Origin: Pomphorhynchus laevis
Lineage: Eukaryota; Acanthocephala; Palaeacanthocephala; Echinorhynchida; Pomphorhynchidae
DNA: 64,000 bases
Assembly (NCBI GenBank): GCA_012934845.2
Contig: WNNJ02002430.1
Span: forward strand, 56,944 to 120,943
Reading direction: 5' to 3'
In this document: in pieces, positions 22,350 through 31,450 of the stretch
Layout: the number at the start of each line of letters is the position of its first letter
Position numbering within the stretch: the stretch's first letter is position 1
Position numbers and translations under genes: made by a program
Notes under the pieces: generated by a model
What the model was told of the DNA's origin: nothing
The model's database searches: none
Seen by the model: only the letters and a program-made list of their open reading frames with translations

Positions 22350-23399
22350 ATGATCAATAGAACTTATCGAGTAAAGACGAAGAGTGCCGCAGATATGCTT
22401 ATTAAGCGGCGACTATGTGTCATTCAATGTATGATCGAGGAGTTGAATTTAAGAGTAAGAATTGAATATGTAAATTCAATGCAAAACTTAGCGGATTCTA
22501 TGACCAGAGTAAATTGGATGGGAAAATTATATACGGCATCGGTGTGTCAAGATGATCATCTGTCACGTTTAAGAGAATTGCATAATTTGGGGCATTTTAG
22601 AGTCGAGCGGTCATATGGATTAGCTAGAAAAGTCGATTCAAACGTAAACAGGAAGGATGCGGAATATATAGTTAGATCTTGCAATCAATGTAATACGATC
22701 GACCCGCATCCCATTCGGTACGAACATGGAACTTCATGTGATCGGGTATGGCAGCGATTGGCTGTTGATGTTACGCATTATCTTGGAATGATATATTTAA
22801 CGATTATTGACTGTGGCCCTTCTCGATACGCCGTCTACAGACAAATTAAAGAAGAATCAAGCGAATTAATATGTACTGAATTAAAAATCGTCCTATTAGA
22901 GCATGGATTGTCAGATGAGTTATTATTGGATAATGGATGCGCTTTTAGATCCCGACAACTTCGAATCTTATGTGAAAAATGGGGAATATCGTTACGGTTT
23001 TGAGCAGCGTACAGACCATGTGGAAATGCTATTATAGAAAGCCATCGAACAATAAACAAAACATCGGAGCGTTGTAAGTGTAGCCTGATTGAAGCCGTTT
23101 TTTGGTACTACTTGGCTCCGACTCCTGGATCAGAACCGGAAACATCGCCGGCCGAAAGAGCGTTCGGTTATACCTGGCCGCATCCCAGTAGTAGACGATG
23201 CGTATCTAAAGATATTGTCAAATCGGTATACGATGTTGGAGATAATGTGTATGTTAAGCCTTCAAATGCGAAATGTACCACCAGATGGAACAAAGGTGTT
23301 ATCACGGCGTTGATATCAGAACAGACTGCCGAAGTCGATGGCATTCCGCGACATGTTACAGACATTCGTCCATTTAATCAAGTCGATAAAAACGAGTAA
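22350..23399 (+). pseudogene. Integrase region of the LTR element
   Basis: The recognisable parts are a zinc block (LHNLGHFRVERSY ... CNQC) followed by the catalytic-core pattern VDVTHYLG ... DNGCAFRS. Integrases join element DNA to the host chromosome. The block order, RNase H end then integrase, fits Ty3/gypsy kin. It is a broken fossil. Confidence 0.7.
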
Positions 23400-23884
23400 C
23401 AGAACATGAATAGATCGAAGTATTCGACATCTAGCGACGACGAACAGATGATACACGACACATATAATTAAAAAGATTAGTCATTGGACTGCTACCGACC
23501 ACAGCCGTAAGACAAAAACGCAACCGAAAAAGACATGAATATCTTAATGCATATTATTGTGAACTGTCGGATGATATATAGACATTGAGATCAGGAGGAG
23601 ATGTGCTGGCGTTTTGGGCGTTTTGATCTCCTTATTATTGCATAGTGCGTTGGTAAGATGATCAATAAACAATACATTAATGAGTGTTGCGCCGACCGTA
23701 TTACTGCAGCGACTCAACAATTGTAAGCGGTGTTGCACACTACATTAATGGTATTGTTATGCCGACTGTATTATAAAAGCGATTTTATTTTGACATTATT
23801 ACATAGAGCAGTGATAGTAAGTTACTGTATTGTGTGAGACTTAAAAAAGAAACATTTTTGATTTAACCGTTAATTTTGTTCACA

Positions 23885-24300
23885 TTTTTAGTTCCAATCT
23901 TATAATGCATTAGTAGACAGAAAATCGTTGCCCTCGTCAAGGAAATATTGTACAAGTCTTCTGTATCAGAACCTTTAATAACGTTCATCAAAATACAACA
24001 AAAAAATAATAAAGGTGGAACGAGAGACATTCCTTCCGTTCGCTTTATGATTATCCGTAGGATTAGGGGATCAAGCAATAAAATTACTTAAAAACTGTTC
24101 TGGTGTCATTTCTCGCCGAATGAACGCAGAATATGCAGAAACACTAATTCGGATCAAGAGAAAAATTCCATTGAAATTGCCCGCTCCGCTTCAGCATGTT
24201 TGAGATCCCCGCGCTGAAGCAGGAACGGTGCAGTGCAGTCGGATAGAAATAAATCTCGGCTGCATTTGGAAGATGACTATTATTAAGCGCAGACCCTTAT
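23885..24300 (+). mobile_element. CXR-4: C-terminal fragment of a CXR element
   Basis: The sequence after the LTR encodes GLGDQAIKLLKNC (about 24064), YAETLIRIKRKI (about 24134) and, in another frame, IEIARSASACLRSPR (about 24172-24216). The last matches the extreme C-terminus of CXR-10 (FEIARSVSACLRSPR). There is one frame change between the blocks. The LTR element may have inserted into this copy. Confidence 0.7.
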
Positions 24301-24361
24301 AAATATTTATTATTTTCAAATAAATTTTATTTTATTAAAAAATATTATTAATAAAAAAAGG

Positions 24362-26480
24362 ATTTATTTTAACGTGGCAAATGCGTGCCAGCGCACGCTT
24401 ACATGATCACAACAAAACAAAACTGTGAATTAGGTGTCGAGAAGGTGTGAACGGAGCAGGTGTTTGAATGTGATAAAGGAGGGAGCGCGGCGGACGTCGA
24501 GAGGGAGTTGATTCCAGGCGAGTGAGGCGGCGACGAGGAAGAATCGAAGACCGTAGTTGTTGGAGTAATTAGGAACGTAGAGTAAGAGGGTATGACAGGA
24601 ACGAAGAGATAGCGAGGTGGGGCGAGTATCGTCTAAGAAAAGAAGGTTGATGAACGATGGGGAGCCGACAGCGATGAGACGAAAAGTAACGAGAAGAAGG
24701 CGGAGTTTGATGCGGATGTGGATGGTGGGCCAGGAGAGTTGGGCAAAATATGTGGATGTGTGGTCGAAGCGATGGAGACGAAAGAGCACTCGAACGGCGG
24801 TGTTGATTATTCGTTGTAGGGGTAGGATGATGGATTTTGGAGAATTGGCGAAAAGGCTAAGGCAGTAATCGATTTTAGAAAAAAGAAGCGATGAAAGAAG
24901 AGACATACAAGAACGGAAGTCGATAAGGGGGCGGATACGGCGGATGTCACGAAGAATTAAGTTAGACGAGCGGACCTTGTCACGGACGAAGGGTTTAAGG
25001 GAAAGGTGATCATCGAAATGGAAGCCTAAGAAAGTGAGATTGTGGACTATAGGGATGATCGATGAGGCAAAAGATACAATGGGAGGAGATATGCTTGGTT
25101 TACGGGGAAGGATCCACATTATTTTGGACTTTTCGGCGTTTAGAACGAGATGGAGATTGGAGAGACGTTTGTAGATAGAAGAAAGACAGTTGGAGGCAGA
25201 AATGTCGATATCGTGTATGCGATGTGCGGGTGCATGAGCATAGATTAGAATGTCATCGGCGTATTGCATGACGTTAAAGGAGTAAGGTTTAATAAATGGA
25301 GAGAGATCGCCAAGCAAAAGAGAGAAAAGCAGGGGACCTAGGACTGAACCTTGTGGAACCCCGCAAAAAATAGGGATAGGAGGGGAGGATGATGAATTAG
25401 AACAGACGCGAAAGGAACGGTCGGATAGATATGAGGCGAACCAAGCTACGGAGGAGGAAGAAAAGCCGTAATCATAACGAAGGCGAGAAAGGAGGACGGA
25501 GTGGTCGACAATGTCGAATGCGGAGGAGAGGTCGAGGGAGATGAGAACACTATATAGAGCCTTGTCTCGAGAAATGAGTAAGTCGTTGTACACTTTTATG
25601 CATGCGATTTCTGTCGAGTGATTAGAGCGGAAAGCGGATTGGAAAGGAGGGTACAGATTGGATGAGGAGAGATAAGCGTTGATTTGTATTAAGATGAGGC
25701 GTTTTAAGAGCTTTGAAAGAGTAGGAAGTAGTGAAATGGGGCGATAGCTATAAGGAAGGGAGGGGTCGAGCGATTGTTTCTTAAGGAGGGGACGAACGAT
25801 TGCGGATTTCCAGTGTGAAGGGAAGATACGACTGCGGATGGACGAGTTAAACAAGGTTGTGAGAAATGGGTATATCGATTGAGCATATAGATTTTAATAT
25901 GTGGGTAGGCAGGGGATCGGCAGGTGAGGTTTTGTTGGGCAAGGACATGAGGACAGATGATACTTCTGTAGGTGATACAGGGAGAAGATGAAAGAGTTCC
26001 GGAAGGATGAGAGTAGACTGGGCAGAGTGGGATAGGATGGAGACCGGGGTGTGAGAGAGCAGCGTGGATACTTTAGTTTGGAGAAATGACGAATAATCAT
26101 TAGCATTGATGTTGCAAGGCGTAGAGGAACGAGCCAGGATTGAGTTAAAAGTATGCCAGAGAGTCTTAGAGTTGAATGAAGTGATGATTTTATGCTGCCA
26201 GAAAAAGTTGCATTTGGTACGTAGTAGGTGGAGATGAGACCGGCGAAGAGCAAGATAGGAATCACGGAAAGACGGAGTGATCGAGCGGAAATCGCGTCTG
26301 AGAGAGCGGTGATCGACTCGAAAAGCATGGCGGAGTCGACGCTTTGAGAGTAGGCATTTGATGTCAAACCATGGGGCATGGTGCAAGCGACGGTGTGGGT
26401 GAGACTTGAAGGGCAAGAGAATATCGAAAGTGGATGTGAGTTCAGAGTCGAAAAGAAAGGCGAGATCGTGAGGAGATATA
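24362..26480 (-). mobile_element. LinA copy 1: 5'-truncated LINE with nearly intact RT
   Basis: Minus-strand L2/CR1-like LINE lacking its endonuclease. Two open stretches, 26500-25847 and 25854-24430, are separated by a one-base shift near 25875 (an extra A compared with LinA at 55258). The 474-aa part holds YRPISLLPTLSKLLKRLIL, SLDLSSAFDIVDHS (motif A), GVPQGSVLGPLLFSLL (motif B), QYADDILIYAHAP (motif C) and the C-terminal LAWNQLPLDVRRAPS. The 3' UTR at 24430-24362 has the terminal hairpin GCGTGCGCTGGCACGC and ends TTAAAATAAATCC. Confidence 0.9.
24430..25854 (-). CDS. LinA reverse transcriptase (474 aa open part)
   Basis: This is the longest open RT of family LinA in the window. RT fingers and palm occupy about residues 35-260, with the catalytic Asp of AFD in motif A and ADD in motif C present. 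The C-terminal third carries the L2-type domain (LSWPTIHIRIKLRLLLVTF, SLRSCHTLLLYVPNY). It would make cDNA from its own RNA at a nicked target. The missing endonuclease and the upstream frameshift mean it is not autonomous. The codons are unusually C/T-rich compared with CXR elements. Confidence 0.85.
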   Translation of the reverse strand: MFNSSIRSRIFPSHWKSAIVRPLLKKQSLDPSLPYSYRPISLLPTLSKLLKRLILIQINAYLSSSNLYPPFQSAFRSNHSTEIACIKVYNDLLISRDKALYSVLISLDLSSAFDIVDHSVLLSRLRYDYGFSSSSVAWFASYLSDRSFRVCSNSSSSPPIPIFCGVPQGSVLGPLLFSLLLGDLSPFIKPYSFNVMQYADDILIYAHAPAHRIHDIDISASNCLSSIYKRLSNLHLVLNAEKSKIMWILPRKPSISPPIVSFASSIIPIVHNLTFLGFHFDDHLSLKPFVRDKVRSSNLILRDIRRIRPLIDFRSCMSLLSSLLFSKIDYCLSLFANSPKSIILPLQRIINTAVRVLFRLHRFDHTSTYFAQLSWPTIHIRIKLRLLLVTFRLIAVGSPSFINLLFLDDTRPTSLSLRSCHTLLLYVPNYSNNYGLRFFLVAASLAWNQLPLDVRRAPSFITFKHLLRSHLLDT

Positions 26481-26519
26481 TATAATGATATTATATTCAT
26501 TATTATGATAATAATGTCA

Positions 26520-26735
26520 TCATATCATACCCATTCAAATACCACGAAAATCGCAAAAATGCAAAATATAATGAACGAATAGTGAAAGTCGAGCAAGCAT
26601 CCTTTCATCCGATTATATTATCGACCACAGGTGGGATGGGTCCGACAACGAACGCTGTACTGAAACAAATATCAAGTCAGATATCCACTCGCACTCATTC
26701 TTCGTACAATAATTTTTATTATTATAAATAATACT
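26520..26735 (+). mobile_element. CXR-5: C-terminal fragment of a CXR element
   Basis: The frame encodes YPFKYHENRKNAKYNERIVK and then VEQASFHPIILSTTGGMGPT. These match the KxxKY endonuclease block and the STxGGMG block of CXR-10. It ends near 26710 in TTATTATTATAAA and is followed directly by the truncated CXR-6. Confidence 0.75.
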
Positions 26736-26739
26736 GCAT

Positions 26740-28490
26740 TCAACCTTCGATGCTGGTGGTGGATAACTCAATATTAAAATCTACAGAAGGTTTCATACAA
26801 GGAGACTCTCTCGCCATGGCAGCATTCGCTGCAGCCTCGATGCCACTAATAGGAAAACTAAAACAAGTAGCTCCAAACGCTAAACACTGTTGGTACGCCG
26901 ATGATGGAGCGTGCGTGGGCAAACCAAGCGATATAAATAAGGTATGGAAAGAGCTTAACCGAATAGGACACGCGTTTGGATTCATAACCAATCTATCAAA
27001 ATGTACTGTATTGACAGGCAAAACCTGTAATATTGATTGTCTGGATGAACTCGCGGATGATGGTGTAGATATTCGATGCGATGGAATCAAATACCTTGGG
27101 AGCATGATTGGGCTCGAACAATATGTTGAAACCGAGATAATCAACAAAGTAACGAATTGGTCAGGTCAAATAGAAAAGCTAAAACAGATTGCCGATAGAG
27201 ACGCCTTCGCCGGATACACTTTGCTAATCAAAGCTTTGCTACACAAATTTTCATACATTCTTAAAACATGTGAAGTAGCAGATTGTCTTCTAATACCTTT
27301 AAAGAATGCGATACTTCATAATCTTTTGCCGGGAATGCTGGGAATCAACATCCTCGACGATGAGTCAAGTAGAATAGTAGCTTTATCATGCAGATATGGA
27401 GGACTTGGTATAGTCGACTATACTCAAGAATGCTATAATGAATACGAGAAATCACGCATGATGTATAGGGCTAGTGTAGATAGAGACCACTCAGAAGTTC
27501 CCCTAGAAACGTCTCAGCATAATGTAGTCAAGCAGATAAGAGAAATGAACATAATAAAGTTTAACAGAATGGTGACGGAGATTACTAGTAACTCTAAAAA
27601 TGATTTAAAGACAATTTTATGGAATGCCAGCATGAAAGGTGCCTACTCGTGGTTAACAGCAGGGTTTGTTGAGGGTTTGTTCATATCCTCCTCAGAATTC
27701 CACGACGCGATTTCAATAAGATACGAGTGGAAACCGAATCGCTATTTGGGTGAGTGTGCGTGTGGAGTGTCTCTAACAACAATACACGCACTTTCATGCA
27801 AGACAGGCTGTTTCAACTTCATTCGTCACAACAGTGTCGCTAACGAGATTGCTAGATCACTCAAGGAAACCTGTCGACTCGTATGTACAGAACCAGTATT
27901 GCTCCCGGTTCCAGACACAGTCATTTTTGAATCTCAAGCCACATCACGGGACAGAGAGGCAAGATCAGACATAAGATGTACTGGCCTCTTCGGGAATCTG
28001 ACATAGCGGTCCTTTATGGACGTATGCGTTTTCAACAACCTAGCGCCGTCTTATTCCTTGGATACAATGAAGGATCCCTTCAAGTACCATGAATATTGGA
28101 AGCAGACAAAATATACAGAGCGGATTGCGAAAATAGAAAATGCTTCGTTTCACCCGTTGATTTTCTCAACTGTTGGTGGTATTGGAAAGATAGCGGACTC
28201 GATACTTAAGCGCATATCTTCACTTAAAGCGAGCAACAACAACCTTTCATATCCCGATTTGATCCGTCAAGAAAGATCCAGGATTTCACTGCTTATTATT
28301 AAATCCACATCGATGGCTATGCGAAACAGGTATCAAGAACCAGGAACTCTAATTCACGATAAGGACGCACCACTCTAAGTCGATTTGTACGATCAACTCC
28401 CTTTGAACTAAAAATTCAGATTTTGAATTGCCACTTTGGACTCATTAGAGGGTAACCTTTAAGCTGTCTTATTTTTGAATAATTTATATT
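26740..28490 (+). mobile_element. CXR-6: 5'-truncated CXR element, one stop from open
   Basis: It starts inside the RT just before motif B and runs to the C-terminus. A single in-frame TAG at 28004-28006 (after GLFGNLT, before RSFMDVCVFN) breaks the frame from 26750 to 28378. The 3' portion is AT-rich. The truncation at the 5' side and the surviving 3' side fit incomplete target-primed reverse transcription. Confidence 0.85.
26750..28378 (+). pseudogene. CXR-6 RT C-half and endonuclease
   Basis: Visible blocks: STEGFIQGDSLAMAAFA (motif B; the usual GDP is GDS here), CWYADDGACVG (motif C), DGIKYLGSMIG, GLGIV, the zinc motif CACGVSLTTIHALSC (CxC-x7-H-x3-C), IRHNSVANEIA, then ARSDIRCTG and FMDVCVFNNLAPSY (endonuclease Asp residues), KQTKYTERI (KxxxY) and FSTVGGIG. 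Together these are the RT and restriction-like endonuclease of the CXR family. The GDS variant, the internal TAG and the missing N-terminal half make it a pseudogene, though a young one. Confidence 0.85.
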
Positions 28491-28725
28491 ATTTCAAAAA
28501 AAATATTACATTAATATAGGTTCCCGCAAATGGCCTTTATTTACAATTTTAAAGAAAAAAAAACCTCACCAAGCCAGTTTTAATATTCAAAAAGTCACTA
28601 AATTATTTTTCATTGATTAAACATAAATCCCTTTGAGGACGATGTATAGCTGATCGAGCTCCACGGACACATCGAGAAGTCATCTTTGCAAGGATAACGC
28701 TGATGCCACTACGTAATCTTCGTAC
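28490..28725 (-). mobile_element. CXR-7: antisense 3' fragment of a CXR element
   Basis: On the minus strand ISVILAKMTSRCVRGARSA (about 28700-28645) matches the family's C-terminus (RLSMSLAKSASMCLRASRSA). It is followed downstream by the 3' UTR motif GGCCATTTGCGGGAACC (about 28540-28520) and an A-run (T-run on plus) near 28500. It therefore meets the 3' end of CXR-6 tail to tail. Confidence 0.7.
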
Positions 28726-28737
28726 AATAATTATAAT

Positions 28738-28815
28738 AATACAAATTTATTTAATGTGGCAAATGCGTACAAGCTGTACTCTTACAAGTCCACAAACAAA
28801 AATGGAAATGTCAAG
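28738..28815 (-). mobile_element. LinB variant-2 3' tail, antisense
   Basis: The minus-strand sequence ends in ATTTGCCACATTAAATAAAT and TATTATTAT, preceded by the hairpin region AGTACAGCTTGTACGC. Only the terminal 75 bp or so of the element is left, a very short 5'-truncated insertion. Confidence 0.75.
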
Positions 28816-29090
28816 CAGATAAAAAGGTTCGTATACAATGATTGTATACGAACCTTACGATCAAGGATCTCAACCCTTATTGCAAAGGCTGTTTCAATGT
28901 CAATAAGGATGAAACCTTACACATGTCAGAAAGCAGACATGTCAGAAAGCAACAACAAATGATCACACAAAATCACAAATAACGTTTTAAGCTTAATAGT
29001 GATAACAATATAAGAGCCCATTTGCGGGTAACCCGTAAATTGTAATTGTCTGTTATCAATAATAAATTTTGATATTTAAAAAAATAAAAA
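28816..29090 (+). mobile_element. CXR-8: terminal fragment of a CXR element
   Basis: CIRTLRSRISTLIAKAVSMS and IRMK (about 28849-28910) match the family C-terminus. The 3' UTR contains GCCCATTTGCGGGTAACCC (about 29013) and AATAAA, ending in an A-rich run. A 27-bp palindrome centred on GTATACAATGATTGTATAC (about 28827-28853) is included. Confidence 0.7.
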
Positions 29091-29094
29091 AAAA

Positions 29095-29200
29095 TTATAA
29101 TGTCATTCTTATAAAGAATGACATTCTTTCTTTGTAAGAATGACATTCTTACAGAGAAAAACCGTTTAAAGACGGTTTTTTTATTCTTACAAAGAAGAAC
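29095..29200. repeat. Cluster of three short hairpins
   Basis: AATGTCATTCTTATAAAGAA continues into its complement. GTAAGAATGACATTCTTAC is a second palindrome. AAAACCGTTTAAAGACGGTTTT is a third, followed by T7. They sit between CXR-8 and the leader of CXR-9. A CXR 5' leader structure is possible. Confidence 0.6.
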
Positions 29201-31177
29201 ATAAGAATAAAAACAAAAGTAAACAGAAGTAAGAAAGAAGTAAGAAAAACAACTGATTAAAAGCTGCTACCGAAAAATGATTTGCGGAAACCCAAACGAT
29301 GTGGCATTTTTTTGTGGGTGCAATGGGCAAAGTGCTAAATGCAAGTCTTGCAAATGTGTTAAGGCAGACAAAGTTTGTTTTAACTGCAGAGCTTCAAACT
29401 GCACAAACCACAAGCTGTTAAATTCAGATCAGGCTCAAAGTAATTCGTCAAAATTAATATCTCCCTCAACTGCCGAGCTGAGAATAAACGAAGTGTCGAG
29501 CATTAAATCTTTCACTTCACTACCTTGGATTACCCAAATAAATACTATATTTAATGAAATCATACATTGGAGGCCAAATTTATGGCACCTCCCTAGATGC
29601 AATGCCACATATTCTTTTGTTGATTTAATCACAACATATTACGACGCTGCTACGGAATCAACTGAGATAAATACCAATCTACAATCGGTCACAGTACTCT
29701 GTCAAATTGTTCTTCAAAAAAGTCAATCTTTAAAAACTAAAACCATTAGGAAAACTGTTGAACGAAGATTAATGGTGTGAAAAGAAAACAGATTTAACGA
29801 CCTCTTAATTGAATCTCGTTTACTCCAAAAAATACGTATGTCGGATGCAAATAAAAAGGAATCACAATAAAAGTTGGATCGGTCAATTCAGTTCCATGAT
29901 GAATCACGGTAAAATAAAAGCTGCAATGCGGTTCATTGGAGAAGAAAATTTAGAATGTCGCAGCCCATTGAAACTGAACGACTTGGTTGATAATAAGAGC
30001 GTACGTGAGAAGCTTGTTGAACTCTATCCTATCGAAGGTCTGTTAGATGAGGATTTCATACTGGGTAGTCCTATGACAAGCATGGTAGAACATCATCCTA
30101 TACGCTTTCAAAATATTTCTGCTGGTGATATATCTCAAGCGGCCCGTCGTACACATGGGTCGGCCGGCCCTTCAGGTACTTACGCAAAAATGTGGCAAGA
30201 TATGATATGTTCTTTCGGTCCTACGTCAACACGCCTAGCATCTAGTCTTACTGATTTTACTATAAAGATCGCTTCCGAAAACATCGATTCAAATCAACTT
30301 TTAGCATTTACAGTGAGTAGATTAATACCGCTTGATAACTCACCTGGGATAAGACCGATAGGTATTGGTGAGGTGACTAGACGAATCATTGGTAAAGTTT
30401 TAGCAGGCATTATAAACAACGATTTGCAAATGGTGTGGAGTCGATCAGAGCTGTGCAGGACAACGTTGTGGATTAGAAGGGGCTATCCATTCTATTCGAG
30501 AGTCATTTAATGAAAATGACGAATTTGCAATTTTACAAATTGATGCCAGCAATGCCTTTAATAGAGTAAACAGACAGCTCACATTATAAAACATTGAAAA
30601 TATCTGTCCTAGTTTATCCACAGTGTTACACAATATCTATGGAAGTCACAGTTTTTTATGTGTTAATGACGACATAATCACATCTAAAGACGGTTTCACT
30701 CAAGGTGACCCTTTGGCTATGATTGCATATGCTGCTGCATCAATATCGCTCATTGATGCCCTAAAAAAGAAGGTACCTACTGTTATTTATAGGTGGTACG
30801 CGGATGATGGTACCTGTGTTGGTTCACTTAATGATTTGAAACACGTATGGAAATTGATCAAAGAAATAGGCTTGAAATATGGATATTACGTAAAAGAAGA
30901 AAAATGTAACCTCCTGATACATCTAGCAGCAAATGTGACGCCTTGAAAATATTCAGCACAGTTCGCCTTAAAATTCAAGAAGACGGATTAAATGTTCTCG
31001 GTTCGCCTATAGGTAGTTCTCAATACTGTGCTAACTTTGTAAAAATAAAGATGGAAAGTTGGTGCACTATTCTCACCCACCTAATAATTGTAGCTGATGT
31101 AAATCCTCACGTAGATTACAATGCACTTTCCAAATCACTGCAGTTCAAATGGACTCACCTACAACGCACGTGTAAAT
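29201..31177 (+). mobile_element. CXR-9, 5' half (split by LinD)
   Basis: The Met at 29277 starts the Cys-rich N-terminus (CGCNGQSAKCKSCKCVKADK, then CFNCRASNC). The pre-RT region follows, then GIRPIGIGEVTRRIIGK (about 30351), IDASNAFNRVN (about 30540), GFTQGDPLAM (about 30692) and RWYADDGTCVG (about 30791). Lesions: an in-frame TGA at 29778-29780 replacing a conserved Trp, and frame changes near 29870, 30475 and 30945. The coding sequence stops abruptly after QFKWTHLQRTC at 31173, where the LinD tail begins. Its other half lies at 44046-45140. Confidence 0.85.
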
Positions 31178-31187
31178 TATTATTATT
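31173..31187 (-). repeat. LinD 3' tail (TAA repeat) and target duplication TAAAT
   Basis: TAAAT at 31173-31177 is the left copy of the LinD target duplication (right copy 44046-44050). The next bases, TATTATTATT, are the TAA-repeat tail of antisense LinD. It is separated from the LinD body by the later CXR-10/-11/-12 array. Confidence 0.7.
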
Positions 31188-31196
31188 AATACAGGT
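31188..31196. repeat. Insertion-site repeat 1 of 4: AATACAGGT
   Basis: This is the left boundary of CXR-10. It is identical for 9 bases to the 11-bp repeats AATACAGGTCA at 34611, 36406 and 39652. I interpret it as a target duplication of serial insertions at one site. Confidence 0.7.
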
Positions 31197-31450
31197 ACAA
31201 TTATTGTATATATTGTACCTGGTATGAGTTTAAACTATCTTGATACCTATTAACTACTTACAATAATACTTACACGTTAGTAAAAGTATTGGTTATTAAA
31301 GTTCTTACAATATAATAACATACAGTAGAATTACAACGAGAAGATAACAAACAGAAGCAAATCGACTTTTTCATTAATCGACTAAAACAACAAACTTAAC
31401 AACACCTTTAAAAATTACAATTCTGAAGCAAATCACATTTGGTTTAACGT

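Larger units (their letters stand above)
21654..23884 (+). mobile_element. Old LTR retrotransposon (Ty3/gypsy-like order), broken
   Basis: The terminal repeats lie at 21654-22122 (enlarged by a LinB insertion) and 23602-23884. They begin near TRTGCTGGCG and end TTCACA, and differ from each other by several per cent, which implies considerable age. The interior holds an RNase-H-end-like piece and an integrase region (22350-23399) with an HHCC-type zinc block and the DNG...FRS core. No gag or polymerase core is visible, so the interior is reduced. The element is clearly broken, with several breaks, and is treated as a fossil. Confidence 0.75.

Noticed and set aside
24617-24868. Arg-rich ORF (MGRVSSKKRRLMNDGEPTAM...) recurring at 48638 and, on the minus strand, at 60261
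   Set aside because: It is the exact antisense of the LinA RT C-terminus in every case; it stays open because of the LinA pyrimidine bias, not as an independent gene.
26740-27147. 135-aa minus-strand ORF
   Set aside because: Shadow of the CXR-6 RT on the opposite strand.
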